A DNA stretch of 64,000 bases from Lachnospiraceae bacterium (GTDB lineage: Bacteria > Bacillota > Clostridia > Lachnospirales > Lachnospiraceae): NCBI GenBank assembly GCA_017623675.1, contig JAGAOO010000017.1, positions 1 to 64,000 on the forward strand, written 5' to 3'. Both the position numbers and the translations under genes were made by a program. Of the stretch, positions 55,969-64,000 are shown piece after piece; within the stretch, counting starts at the first letter, position 1, and each line of letters opens with the position of its first letter. The notes beneath the pieces are model-generated. The model saw only the letters and a program-made list of their open reading frames with translations, made no database searches and was not told the origin of the DNA.

Positions 55969-57123
55969 CTAAATCATTTTTGTTCTCACAATATCTGTTA
56001 TACGGATACCGAAGCTTTCTTCGATGACTACCACTTCACCCTTGGCAACCATTTTACCGTTTACCAGAACATCTATCGGTTCACCAGCCAGTTTATCCAA
56101 CTCAACAATGGTTCCTGGCGCAAACTCTAGTATTTCTTTAATGGATTTCTTTGTCCGCCCAAGTTCTACCGTAACTTCCAGCGGTACATCCATTATTAAA
56201 TCGATATTTTCCTGTTGCGTAATCGGATTCACATTGGATGTGAAGCTTTGGAATTGTACCGGTTGAACATTCACGTTCTGCATTTGCGGAGCATAACCAA
56301 AAGGTACCTGCCCACCCTGCATCTGCGGTTGTCCCATAACCGGTTGCATCTGTGGCGAAGCTGTCATCGGCTGCGGCTGTGGTGCTGCCTGTGGTTGCTG
56401 CGTCACCTGTGGCTGCGGTTCCGGTGTTACACTTTCCGTCGCTCCACTGATGCTGGAAGAAAATACCTCGTAAAGTTCATTTGCAAAATCAATTGGATAT
56501 AACTGCATGATGTTGGAATCCACCAAGTCTCCAATTTCCATTTTCAAAGAAACCTTTACAAAACTCTTTCCCTGGAATCGGTCAATCAAGCTACTGCCTT
56601 TATCAATGCCTAATTCCAATCGTTCTGCCTCAGGCGGGCTGATATCAATCTTCCGATTTAACATAGAAGACATGGATGTGGCAGCCGAACCCATCATTTG
56701 ATTCATGGCTTCGCAGATTGCACTTAAATGCAGGTCTGTCAAAGTGTCTACCAGATTGGTACCATCTCCACCCATCATCAAATCTGTAATAATCTTAACG
56801 TCCTTTTCCATTAAAACGAGAAGATTATTTCCCTGTATACCGTCTACATAAGCGATATTTATAAATACACAGGGCAAGGCATATTCTTTGGCTAAATCAT
56901 CCCATGTGCAACAGTCTACCTTAGGGGTACTTATGACTACTTTCTGATTAACAAGAGAATATAAAGTTGTAGCAGCTGTGCCCATGCAGATATTAGAAAT
57001 CTCACCAAGTACATCTTTTTTCTCTGGTGCTAATTCTTCTGTGGATGGACTAGGCGTTGCTACATCTTCTGTCAAGCCGCTCATTAAAACATTTATCTCT
57101 TCTTGCGATAGCATTCCGTCCAT
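55969..57123 (-). CDS. fliY: Motor switch phosphatase FliY (CheC-like plus FliN domain)
   Basis: A 384-residue switch protein. The N-terminal peptide LSQEEINVLMSG resembles the CheY-P-binding end of FliM. The CheC-like phosphatase (~35-225) has both sites intact, D37-VLG-E41-IS-N44 and a second S-AIC-E-AM-N. A Gln/Pro/Met-rich linker (~235-300) leads to the FliN/SpoA domain (~305-384, VTVELGRTKKSIKEILEFAPG, VLVNGKMVAKGEVVVIEESF). It both builds the switch and removes phosphate from CheY-P. Confidence 0.95.
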   Translation of the reverse strand: MDGMLSQEEINVLMSGLTEDVATPSPSTEELAPEKKDVLGEISNICMGTAATTLYSLVNQKVVISTPKVDCCTWDDLAKEYALPCVFINIAYVDGIQGNNLLVLMEKDVKIITDLMMGGDGTNLVDTLTDLHLSAICEAMNQMMGSAATSMSSMLNRKIDISPPEAERLELGIDKGSSLIDRFQGKSFVKVSLKMEIGDLVDSNIMQLYPIDFANELYEVFSSSISGATESVTPEPQPQVTQQPQAAPQPQPMTASPQMQPVMGQPQMQGGQVPFGYAPQMQNVNVQPVQFQSFTSNVNPITQQENIDLIMDVPLEVTVELGRTKKSIKEILEFAPGTIVELDKLAGEPIDVLVNGKMVAKGEVVVIEESFGIRITDIVRTKMI

Positions 57124-57126
57124 ACT

Positions 57127-58104
57127 TTACTCCTCTCTGATTACTTTGGTTATCTTTACCGCATAATTGTCCGAAGCCGAACCCGGCAAAGCTTTAAATT
57201 TCAACATATTTCCAACAAATATGTCCAATTCATCTTCATATTGTTTATCTACTTTGATTATATCACCTATTTGCAGATTTACAAAGTCATTTACAGAAAT
57301 CGAACTGTTGCCCAAAACTGCTTTGATTGGTATCTGCGCTTTTGAGATTGCTGTTTCTATAACATCAAAATATGCATTTGCTTCCGTTGCCTGCATAGTT
57401 GAATACCAATACTTGGTATTCAGCTTGTCCATGACATCCTCTAACGTCAAAAAAGGAAGACAAATATTCATCAATCCCATTACCTCGCCAATTTTCATGT
57501 TAATAGTAACGATGGCAATCATTTCACTTGGTGAAATAATTTGTGCAAACTGGGAATTGGTTTCAATTCGTTCCAGTCTAGGTTCAATTTCCATAACATT
57601 TTTCCAAGGTTCTCTTAATAAATTAATGCAAATTGTAAATATACGTTCCAGAATACTTAATTCTATTTCCGAGTAATCCCTCACCTTTTCTAAGGGTTCT
57701 CCGGTTCCACCCAACATACGGTCTACAATTGCAAATCCCAGATTAGAAGCAAGCTCTATAATGATATTGCCTTTCAGTGGTTCAAAATTCACTATTCCTA
57801 GTAACACAGGATTGGATAACGAATTCGTAAATTCTGAATATGTAACTGCTTCTGAATTCACAACCTCCATCTGAACATTTTTCCGGAGATAAGCCGGCAG
57901 GTTTGTAGAAACCAAACGTCCAAAATGTTCAAAAATTATTTCCAGGGTACGCAGATGCTCTTTTGAAAACTTTGCCGGTCTTGCGAAGTCATAATCTTTT
58001 ATCTTCTGCGCCGGTTCTTCTGCATATTCATCCATATCCAGTTCGCCACTGCTTAACTGCTTTAACAGATTATCAATCTCATTTTGTGACAATACCTCAC
58101 TCAA
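57127..58104 (-). CDS. fliM: Flagellar motor switch protein FliM
   Basis: A 325-residue switch protein. N-terminal CheY-P-binding peptide LSQNEIDNLLKQL, then KDYDFARPAKFSKEHLRTLE, a middle CheC-like domain (GIVNFEPLKGNIIIEL, FAIVDRMLGGTGEP), and a C-terminal FliN-like part (IKAVLGNSSISVNDFVNLQIGD). The start is TTG at 58104, 9 bases after GGAGG. Confidence 0.96.
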   Translation of the reverse strand: MSEVLSQNEIDNLLKQLSSGELDMDEYAEEPAQKIKDYDFARPAKFSKEHLRTLEIIFEHFGRLVSTNLPAYLRKNVQMEVVNSEAVTYSEFTNSLSNPVLLGIVNFEPLKGNIIIELASNLGFAIVDRMLGGTGEPLEKVRDYSEIELSILERIFTICINLLREPWKNVMEIEPRLERIETNSQFAQIISPSEMIAIVTINMKIGEVMGLMNICLPFLTLEDVMDKLNTKYWYSTMQATEANAYFDVIETAISKAQIPIKAVLGNSSISVNDFVNLQIGDIIKVDKQYEDELDIFVGNMLKFKALPGSASDNYAVKITKVIREE

Positions 58105-58160
58105 GCTTACTCACCTCCTTCGCAGTCAATCACCTTTCGGGCCATCTACCAGCTATGTCA

Positions 58161-58691
58161 CTATTGTGCCTTGAATTGCTGTGTAGTAAATTGGCTAAAG
58201 GTTACATCATAAATACATTCTGTCTGATACTTCTCCTGTAAGCCTTCTGTAATTTCCTGTTTCACAATCTTTTGAATCTCTGCATCATTGATTTCTGTAT
58301 ATGTATATTCCTGTACCACACTTCTGGTTACATCAAATACCCAGCTTTCGGTATCAACAAGCTTGGTGCTTAAGCTTTCATAATCCTTGGAACTGCCATC
58401 CATAGAAATGGAAATACCAATGATTGCATAGGCATTATTTCCGGTACCATCATTCTTCAAATTAATAGTAGTTGCCTCAGACAGATTATAAGTCTGTACA
58501 TCTTCAATACTTGGTCCGGCCTGAACAGTTTCATCCTTTTCTAATTCCAAATTCAAAATTGCCGCAATTTCAGTGACCAAATTATCGGTCTTCTTTATTG
58601 CCGGTACAAATACAAACACCATTAATGCATTTAATACCAGATTCACAATACAGATTGCTAAAATAATAATACTGATTAAATTCTTTCTCAT
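58161..58691 (-). CDS. fliL: Flagellar basal body-associated protein FliL
   Basis: A 176-residue single-pass membrane protein: N-terminal NLISIIILAICIVNLVLNAL, a linker, then the periplasmic-type domain (YNLSEATTINLKNDGTGNN, WVFDVTRSVVQEYTYTEI, TECIYDVTFSQFTTQ). FliL supports stator function. It lies between motB and fliM. AGGAGTTTGAA precedes the ATG. Confidence 0.88.
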   Translation of the reverse strand: MRKNLISIIILAICIVNLVLNALMVFVFVPAIKKTDNLVTEIAAILNLELEKDETVQAGPSIEDVQTYNLSEATTINLKNDGTGNNAYAIIGISISMDGSSKDYESLSTKLVDTESWVFDVTRSVVQEYTYTEINDAEIQKIVKQEITEGLQEKYQTECIYDVTFSQFTTQQFKAQ

Positions 58692-58700
58692 TTCAAACTC

Positions 58701-59612
58701 CTATTCCTGTGATGAACTACTTAACTGATTATAAATCTTAATCACAACTCTTCGGTTTCTTGCTCTTCCTTCTTCTGTTTCATTGGAGGCAACCGGTCGG
58801 CTTTCACCGTATCCTGCCACCTTCATATTCTCATCAATCAAGTCAGCATTCTCCATTAAATATTCATAAACATTCGTTGCTCTGGCTGTTGAAAGATAAC
58901 GATTACTTTCATACTTAAACGTATGAATTGGCACGTTATCCGTATGTCCTTCTATCTCAATAATGCTATCCTTATAGGTTTCCAGAACAGCTCCTATCTT
59001 GTCCATAAATACATAGGACTCTTCCTTCAATTCTGCATCACCGGTATCAAATAGCAGTGCACCATTCATGTCTAATTCTACATACTCATAATTATAATCA
59101 ATCTGAACCCGTTCATCAATGGTATAGCTTTCCAACGCCGTTGAAATCTCCTTGTACATTTCCTCCGACTGTTCCAGCCCTGCCTGTTCCACCTGTTCCT
59201 GCAGCTGTTCCATACTTAAATTCTCATTTTGTTCGGCATCTGTGGCTCCGCCAGACTGTCCATTTTCACTACTTTCCGGATTCTGTCCATTACTATCCTT
59301 CGAAACCGAATCGTCTCCGTAGGAGTTGTCCACTGCTTTACCCACCTGCTCCAGCAGGGAGTTTACATCTTGTAACTGGGTCACTCCACCACTGACCATC
59401 TGTCCATTTTGAACCATTTGTGTTGTCTGATTAAAAATGGAAAAGGATATATTCTGAAAAGATGCCGCAATTTGCTGAATCTTTCCTTCATCCATAGTTG
59501 AACTTGCAAAGAGCAATACAAAGAAACAAAGCAGCAAATTCATCAAATCACTAAATGTTGACATCCATGCCGGCGAACCTTCATCCGGCTGTTCCTCTCT
59601 GCGTTTTGCCAT
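58701..59612 (-). CDS. motB: Flagellar stator protein MotB
   Basis: A 303-residue stator subunit. One transmembrane helix (WMSTFSDLMNLLLCFFVLLF) with the ion-binding Asp22, a plug-like segment, a Gln/Glu/Ser-rich variable linker (~85-130), and an OmpA-type peptidoglycan-binding domain (ALLFDTGDAELKEESYVFMD, EIEGHTDNVPI, RATNVYEYLM, NRRVVIKI). The ATG directly follows the motA stop. The ion used (proton or sodium) cannot be stated. Confidence 0.95.
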   Translation of the reverse strand: MAKRREEQPDEGSPAWMSTFSDLMNLLLCFFVLLFASSTMDEGKIQQIAASFQNISFSIFNQTTQMVQNGQMVSGGVTQLQDVNSLLEQVGKAVDNSYGDDSVSKDSNGQNPESSENGQSGGATDAEQNENLSMEQLQEQVEQAGLEQSEEMYKEISTALESYTIDERVQIDYNYEYVELDMNGALLFDTGDAELKEESYVFMDKIGAVLETYKDSIIEIEGHTDNVPIHTFKYESNRYLSTARATNVYEYLMENADLIDENMKVAGYGESRPVASNETEEGRARNRRVVIKIYNQLSSSSQE

Positions 59613-60410
59613 TTACTCCTCACCTTCACCTTCTGCCATCTTATTTCTTATGGTCGGCGACATGAAGGATTTTAATTTTTCTTCTATTACTCGCGGATTC
59701 TCACCTGCTTGAATTGATAATAATCCTTCAATCATTACTTCCTTCATCATTATCTCTATTTCATTATTGGTAGCCAGCTTCGTAGCAACCGGAGTTGCAA
59801 GCCAGTTTGCCAGCATAGAACCATATAAGGTTGTAACCAAAGCAACAGACATGTTCGGGCCGATAGTATCCGGATCCGAAAGGTTCTCTAACATGTTAAT
59901 CAAACCAATCAGGGTACCAATCATACCCCATGCAGGACCCATTGCAGCAACATTTTTCCAAAAGGCAATCAGCTTTTTATGACGGGAATCAATATTGACT
60001 AATTCCGTTTCCAAAATATTACGAACCAGCTCCGGGTCTGTACCATCAACAATCAGTAATATTCCTTTTTTCATAAATTCGTCTTCCAAGGAATTCGCAG
60101 ATTCCTCCAATGCCAAAAGACCTTCTTTTCTTGCAATGTTAGACAAATCAATAATCTGACGAATAATTGCCGTCTCATCCACCTTCGGAACCTTAAGAAC
60201 AAGAGTAACAGACTTTAACCCGTTAATAAAATTCTTTAATGGACTGGATGCCAGTACACACATGAATGTACCACCAATTGTAATTAAAATAGAAGGCACA
60301 TCCCAGAAATTCTTTAATTTTGAAAAAACAAATGCGCCACTATCATATGTAATACCGAAAACAATTAATACGCCGCATATAATCAAACCTACTATTGTTG
60401 CTAAATCCAA
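59613..60410 (-). CDS. motA: Flagellar stator protein MotA
   Basis: A 265-residue stator subunit with four transmembrane helices: ATIVGLIICGVLIVFGITYD, a second near 34-52, and two after the cytoplasmic loop (KNVAAMGPAWGMIGTLIGLI and VALVTTLYGSMLANWLATPV). The conserved prolines and GPAWGMIGTLIGL are typical. The start is TTG at 60410 after GAGGTGACAGGGT. It forms the stator ring with MotB. Confidence 0.95.
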   Translation of the reverse strand: MDLATIVGLIICGVLIVFGITYDSGAFVFSKLKNFWDVPSILITIGGTFMCVLASSPLKNFINGLKSVTLVLKVPKVDETAIIRQIIDLSNIARKEGLLALEESANSLEDEFMKKGILLIVDGTDPELVRNILETELVNIDSRHKKLIAFWKNVAAMGPAWGMIGTLIGLINMLENLSDPDTIGPNMSVALVTTLYGSMLANWLATPVATKLATNNEIEIMMKEVMIEGLLSIQAGENPRVIEEKLKSFMSPTIRNKMAEGEGEE

Positions 60411-60421
60411 ACCCTGTCACC

Positions 60422-60625
60422 TCACACCTTATCCACATTTCCACAAGAAACATCCTCGTATCTATATAATTTTACTAAATCAGACACCTCTTGTCTACTC
60501 TCTTTTACAATTATTTTTTTCCCGGTCGTTAATGTAATCACCGTATCCGGTGTTTCTTCTATCATTTCAATTACTTCAGCATTCAATGTAAACTTCGTTT
60601 CGTTAAATCTGGTCAATTCAATCAT
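60422..60625 (-). CDS. flbD: FlbD-family protein (SwrD-like)
   Basis: A 67-residue protein beginning MIELTRFNETKFTLNAEVIE, then ETPDTVITLTTGKKIIVKES, which is the FlbD/YlzI pattern. The Bacillus homologue SwrD raises flagellar power through the stators; the adjacent motAB genes fit that. AAGGGGGTTCGTGAA precedes the ATG. It is the first gene after the internal terminator and promoter. Confidence 0.9.
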   Translation of the reverse strand: MIELTRFNETKFTLNAEVIEMIEETPDTVITLTTGKKIIVKESRQEVSDLVKLYRYEDVSCGNVDKV

Positions 60626-60666
60626 TTCACGAACCCCCTTCTACAAATAATTGCTTAATCTAATTA

Positions 60667-60675
60667 ATTTTACCA
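60667..60675 (-). promoter_or_regulatory. Extended -10 promoter upstream of flbD
   Basis: TGGTAAAAT on the minus strand (TAAAAT 60672-60667 with a TG one base upstream), about 42 bases before the start. The -35 is poor. A further candidate, TTGAAA with TAAAAA 17 bases later, lies upstream. No sigma-D consensus was seen. Confidence 0.5.
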
Positions 60676-60729
60676 CAATATGTTGTATTTCGCTATCTTT
60701 TTTTATATATTCTTATAATCGTTTTCAAA

Positions 60730-60785
60730 AGATTGTAATAAAACAAACACGCACACTATCCTTGATACCGGAACTGTGTGCGTGT
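60730..60785 (-). terminator. Intrinsic terminator after flgE
   Basis: A perfect 10-bp stem (60747-60756 with 60776-60785), followed on the minus strand by a T-rich tract TTTGTTTTATT. It splits the flagellar cluster into two transcripts. Confidence 0.8.
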
Positions 60786-60824
60786 GCAATTCGATTAAAT
60801 GACTCAATCAATGAATATTCTTAA

Positions 60825-62132
60825 TTACCGTTTCAAATTAATCAATTCCTCCAACATGGTATCTGAAGTGGTAATTATTCGAGAGTTTGCCTGGAAACCT
60901 CTCTGTGTAACAATCATATTAGTGAATTCGGAAGAAAGATCTACATCTGACATTTCCAAAACACCCTGAGACATGGTTCCGCCACCTTCTGTAACCTCCT
61001 GACCGATTCCATCAAAATCTCCGGAGTTCTGTGTAGTCTGATATAAGCTGTTACCAATTGCTTCCAGACCTGCCGGATTGGCAAATTTGGCAACTGCAAT
61101 TTGTCCTAACAGCTTCTCCTCACCATTATCGTATACACCATAAATTTTACCGTCAGTATTGATGTTTACATCATCCAGCTTACCAACCTTACGTCCTCCG
61201 CCTAAGCCTTTTAAATCACCTTTGTTCATCTTAATTGTAGAAGAAGCACTGGTTGCATACATGGTAGCTGTGCTGAAATCAATGCTGATTGGCTCAAATG
61301 CATCATCATTAATGGTTAATGTAATTGCTTTTCCGCCACCAACGCTTTGGAATGCACCGGTATCTGCATCAAATACCAACTGGTCACCGCTTAACCTATA
61401 ACCGGCTGTAATCGGAACATTGTTGCTGTCTGTTATACTCTCGATGCTGACTGTATATGTATTCTTATCAGCAGTATTATTCTGCTTCACATTCATTTTT
61501 ACATTATAACCATATCCTTTTTCATCATAAATGGTTACATTCATGATTTTAGCGCCGCCATCTTCGAATACAGGATCTGTTTTATCAATATTACCGGAAA
61601 CATAAGCATTCGTAGTTGCCTGTGGCTCTGAATACTGATTCTCTGCAGATTCAACCTGTAATGCAGATACAGTATCTTTACGAATCTGAGTTGGATTATC
61701 CGGATCCACCTGCCATCCCATTACCATTTCACCGGTTCCTGTTACCAGATAACCGGCACCATCCATCTTGAATGCACCAACTTTGGTAAAATAATTCAAA
61801 TTACCACGGCTTACAATAAAGAATGAATCGCTGTTAAGCATCAAATCATATGGATTATTGGTTGTTTCTGCAGAACCGGTTCCCTCCAGCTGCTTTGTAA
61901 TAGATGCAGTTGCTGTACCAAGACCAATCTGCTTTGCATTTGTACCACCTGCACCATTTGCCGGATTCGAGCCGGTAGCACGCTGTGATGTCTGATACAG
62001 AACGTCCATAAATTGAACCGTACTCCCCTTAAAACCAACCGTATTAACATTAGCAATATTATTACCTATTACGTCCATTCTGGTTTGATGGGTCTTAAGA
62101 CCTGCTACTCCAGAATACAATGATCTCATCAT
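60825..62132 (-). CDS. flgE: Flagellar hook protein FlgE
   Basis: A 435-residue hook subunit. N-terminal rod/hook motif SLYSGVAGLKTHQTRMDVIG and NNIANVNTVGFKGS, middle FlgE D2-type domains (VSGNIDKTDPVFEDGG), and the C-terminal helix (GVLEMSDVDLSSEFTNMIVT and QRGFQANSRIITTSDTMLEE). AAGGAGGTCGTTTATT precedes the ATG. Subunits are exported and polymerise under the FlgD cap. Confidence 0.96.
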   Translation of the reverse strand: MMRSLYSGVAGLKTHQTRMDVIGNNIANVNTVGFKGSTVQFMDVLYQTSQRATGSNPANGAGGTNAKQIGLGTATASITKQLEGTGSAETTNNPYDLMLNSDSFFIVSRGNLNYFTKVGAFKMDGAGYLVTGTGEMVMGWQVDPDNPTQIRKDTVSALQVESAENQYSEPQATTNAYVSGNIDKTDPVFEDGGAKIMNVTIYDEKGYGYNVKMNVKQNNTADKNTYTVSIESITDSNNVPITAGYRLSGDQLVFDADTGAFQSVGGGKAITLTINDDAFEPISIDFSTATMYATSASSTIKMNKGDLKGLGGGRKVGKLDDVNINTDGKIYGVYDNGEEKLLGQIAVAKFANPAGLEAIGNSLYQTTQNSGDFDGIGQEVTEGGGTMSQGVLEMSDVDLSSEFTNMIVTQRGFQANSRIITTSDTMLEELINLKR

Positions 62133-62210
62133 AATAAACGACCTCCTTACATTATGCTGTAATGATTCCTTCTATCAGTCAGGAATCGTAAGCTTCCTTA
62201 GCGGTCCAGC

Positions 62211-62627
62211 TTATATAATTACAGCTCCATCAATATTTGTAAATATGTGATTTCCTTCTCCTGCTTGATCCAAAGCAGTAATCACTGTATTGTTCTTTAC
62301 ATTTACAATGAATGCCAAATTATCTAACATAACCAGGGATTCATTGATATTCTTATCTCTTGCCTGTTCTATTCCTTGATTCAAACGTTGTAATTGTGTC
62401 TCCGTCAGATGAATATTTCGACTGTTTAACCGTTCATTGGCATGCTTAGAAAATGAAACATCTGTTACACTTGCCGTTTTCTGTAATGCCTGCTGCTTTG
62501 ATTGCAGTACTTCCTGGAAGGATTGTACTCCTAAGGATTCACTACCAGCAGTCTGTGAAGGTTTCTGATGTAGATATTCACCTGCCAGCCGATCAATGGA
62601 ATAGCTTGGATTTCCAATCTGGTTCAT
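62211..62627 (-). CDS. Flagellar operon protein, TIGR02530-like
   Basis: A 138-residue protein with VSFSKHANERLNSRNIHLTE and a C-terminal part (ARDKNINESLVMLDNLAFIV, NVKNNTVITALDQA) that fit the small conserved family encoded between flgD and flgE in many Firmicutes. The function is unknown. Its first half is Gln/Ser-rich and probably flexible. GGAGTGGTGCAAAG precedes the ATG. Confidence 0.85.
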   Translation of the reverse strand: MNQIGNPSYSIDRLAGEYLHQKPSQTAGSESLGVQSFQEVLQSKQQALQKTASVTDVSFSKHANERLNSRNIHLTETQLQRLNQGIEQARDKNINESLVMLDNLAFIVNVKNNTVITALDQAGEGNHIFTNIDGAVII

Positions 62628-62665
62628 CTTTGCACCACTCCTTTACAGCTTAACCACAATCCGTC

Positions 62666-63193
62666 TTATTCATTTGATTCATCCGTTGGAACAGTTTTGT
62701 CGTCATCATTTCCTTCGGCATCACCATTGTCAGTGCCTTCTGTCTTATCGGTTGCATTATTGGAACTATTCATGTATTCAATATAATCCCAGTCTACAAC
62801 AGAATCAAACTCATCCATAGTGTAGTATTTGTCATTTACATATAACAATGCCTGATTATTACTTACCGTAACATACTGTACCAGACCACCTACCTGCTTT
62901 AAGTTACCGGATGCATCTGTTGTATTCAGAATAACATATTCTCCAACCAGACCCAACGCCTGTGAATTAGAATACGCTGTATTCAGGTTATTCATTGACT
63001 CTAATTCAGAGAATTGTGCCAGCTGAGACATATATTCTGTATTATCAGTTGGTTCCAGTGGATCCTGATATTGCATCTGTGTTACCAGTAATTGCAAAAA
63101 TGCATCTTTATCCAGAGTATTGCTTGTATCCGTTTTATTTGTTTTACTTGCAATTCCTGAAGCTCCTGTTGTGTCAATTCCATTTACTGCCAT
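62666..63193 (-). CDS. flgD: Flagellar hook capping protein FlgD
   Basis: A 175-residue hook cap or scaffold. The conserved N-terminal part reads LDKDAFLQLLVTQMQYQDPL and EYMSQLAQFSELESMNNL, followed by GLVGEYVILNTTDASG and a short beta part; it ends with an acidic low-complexity tail (~145-175). It lacks the large C-terminal Ig-like domain of enterobacterial FlgD. The start at 63193 follows AAAGGAGGCAGTTAAT; the longer frame lacks such a site. Confidence 0.92.
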   Translation of the reverse strand: MAVNGIDTTGASGIASKTNKTDTSNTLDKDAFLQLLVTQMQYQDPLEPTDNTEYMSQLAQFSELESMNNLNTAYSNSQALGLVGEYVILNTTDASGNLKQVGGLVQYVTVSNNQALLYVNDKYYTMDEFDSVVDWDYIEYMNSSNNATDKTEGTDNGDAEGNDDDKTVPTDESNE

Positions 63194-63245
63194 ATTAACT
63201 GCCTCCTTTCTTTTTTTGATGTTCAGCATTTCAACTTTTTCACAT

Positions 63246-64000
63246 TTATGCTGAAAACTCAACGCTTGCGCCCTGTGCTTCCAGCCGTTCTGAAACAACC
63301 GTTTCCTCTGAAGCCAAATCATCTGTCGGCATTCCAAATTCATCCAATCGAATTCTTCTGCCCTTTGAACGGGAACTTTGCTGATTCTTTGCGGAGTCCT
63401 GACGTTCCTGCTCTCTTTGGAAGTTCGAAGTTCCTACACTAACCTCTACTGCCTCAACATGGATGCTCTTTTCCTGGAAGGTTTCCTTGAGCTGTTGCAA
63501 CTGACTTTCAATTGCTTCCTTTGCCATTTCCGTTTCCGCATGAATCTGTGCTGTCATGACACCATTCTTCATCATAACCTGAATCTGAACTCTGCCCAAG
63601 TGCTGTGGATATAACTGAACCTCAATTTGATTCATATCACTGCCCGACGTTACCCGAATCTGTTCTATTACCTGTTGAACAATTTCACTTTGCCGGATAT
63701 CTGACGAAAATGAAGTTGGTACTTCCTCCAATTCATTTACCGCCTGAGTCAATTGATTTACAATCTCAGATGCAATTCCCTGCTGGGTTTGTCCCTGTCC
63801 TTCCTGCTTTCTTGCACCTTCTACGCTAACCCGGACTCCTGTTTTACTGTCGGTTGTTGTAAATCCTTCTGATTTTCCTTCTGATAAATAAGACTTTTCC
63901 TGCTCTCCATTCTCTGATGTTTCCCCGTTGTTGTCCGTTACTTCCGTATCCTCAGCTTGAGTATGGGAAACCACAGGCAAATCCATTTCCTCAACTGCTT
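63246..64000 (-). CDS. fliK: Flagellar hook-length control protein FliK, 5' end beyond the window
   Basis: Only the C-terminal ~250 residues are in the window; the frame stays open to base 64000. A Glu/Ser/Gln-rich stretch is followed by the Flg_hook domain: NQIEVQLYPQHLGRVQIQVM, MTAQIHAETEMAKEAIESQL, LKETFQEKSIHVEAVEVSV. The C-terminus is Arg/Gln-rich, then acidic. FliK measures hook length and triggers the FlhB switch. flgD follows after 52 bases. Confidence 0.88.
   Translation of the reverse strand, partial: AVEEMDLPVVSHTQAEDTEVTDNNGETSENGEQEKSYLSEGKSEGFTTTDSKTGVRVSVEGARKQEGQGQTQQGIASEIVNQLTQAVNELEEVPTSFSSDIRQSEIVQQVIEQIRVTSGSDMNQIEVQLYPQHLGRVQIQVMMKNGVMTAQIHAETEMAKEAIESQLQQLKETFQEKSIHVEAVEVSVGTSNFQREQERQDSAKNQQSSRSKGRRIRLDEFGMPTDDLASEETVVSERLEAQGASVEFSA

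Noticed and set aside
57167..57676. 169-codon plus-strand frame
   Set aside because: Antisense shadow of fliM.
62666..63343. 225-codon version of flgD
   Set aside because: The extra 50 N-terminal residues overlap fliK and lie before the clear AAAGGAGG site at the shorter start.
1..64000. tRNA, rRNA, CRISPR array, transposon or prophage
   Set aside because: No cloverleaf, repeat-spacer array, transposase, integrase or phage structural gene was seen; nearly all sequence is accounted for by chromosomal genes.

Overview
The window looks like the chromosome of a motile, spore-forming, low-GC Firmicute of the Lachnospiraceae type (Roseburia or Agathobacter-like; the genus cannot be fixed from the sequence alone). 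The reasons are strong AGGAGG ribosome binding sites, sporulation genes (yqfC, yqfD, ytfJ/gerW, a SpoVB-like flippase), clostridial families (DUF4317, DUF3048, the ~1430-residue CoA-dehydratase-activase protein) and a Bacillus-like fla/che operon ending in sigD, a swrB-like gene, rpsB and tsf. No rRNA, tRNA, CRISPR array, insertion sequence or prophage gene was seen. The window is densely coding and no gene-free stretch exceeds about 305 bases.

Region 1 (1-15.3 kb, minus strand). fakA and the Asp23-family gene lie divergent from rpmB, as in Bacillus. Then come yqfC-yqfD-phoH. A strong promoter precedes ybeY, followed by a DUF3048 lipoprotein, cdd, a flippase, a BofC-like membrane protein, two flavoproteins, proB, DUF896, and a gene fusing 5-formyltetrahydrofolate cyclo-ligase to ProA. 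The last five genes are chained by ATGA or longer overlaps. The first ~130 bases downstream hold overlapping inverted repeats.

Region 2 (15.4-20.5 kb). rpmB is on the plus strand. On the minus strand lie a 45-residue membrane peptide gene, ytfJ, a DUF2953 gene, two unrecognised genes, a rhomboid-like membrane protein without a serine-protease motif but with a zinc-finger tail, and a double-LysM protein.

Region 3 (20.7-36.1 kb). This holds the 4.3 kb acyl-CoA dehydratase activase-like gene on the plus strand, a two-gene ABC exporter, DUF4317, a Cache-domain chemoreceptor behind a PAS-GGDEF diguanylate cyclase, an M20 peptidase, and two PLP enzymes of cysteine/methionine metabolism.

Region 4 (36.1-64 kb, minus strand). 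In transcription order: fliK (cut by the window end), flgD, a TIGR02530-type gene, flgE, a terminator, a new promoter, flbD, motA, motB, fliL, fliM, fliY, cheY, fliO, fliP, fliQ, fliR, flhB, flhA, flhF, flhG, a PilZ gene, cheB, cheA, cheW, cheC, cheD, a small membrane protein, sigD, a FapA/DUF342 gene, two accessory genes, a YceG-like anchor protein, then rpsB and tsf from their own promoter. Together these encode the hook, the export gate, the switch, the stator and the core of the adaptation pathway. CheR, the rod and ring genes and flagellin are not in the window. The diguanylate cyclase and the PilZ protein suggest cyclic-di-GMP control of motility.

Gene starts were chosen from ribosome binding sites, so several are shorter than the longest open frame. 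All functions are inferred by reading the sequence; no database search was run.
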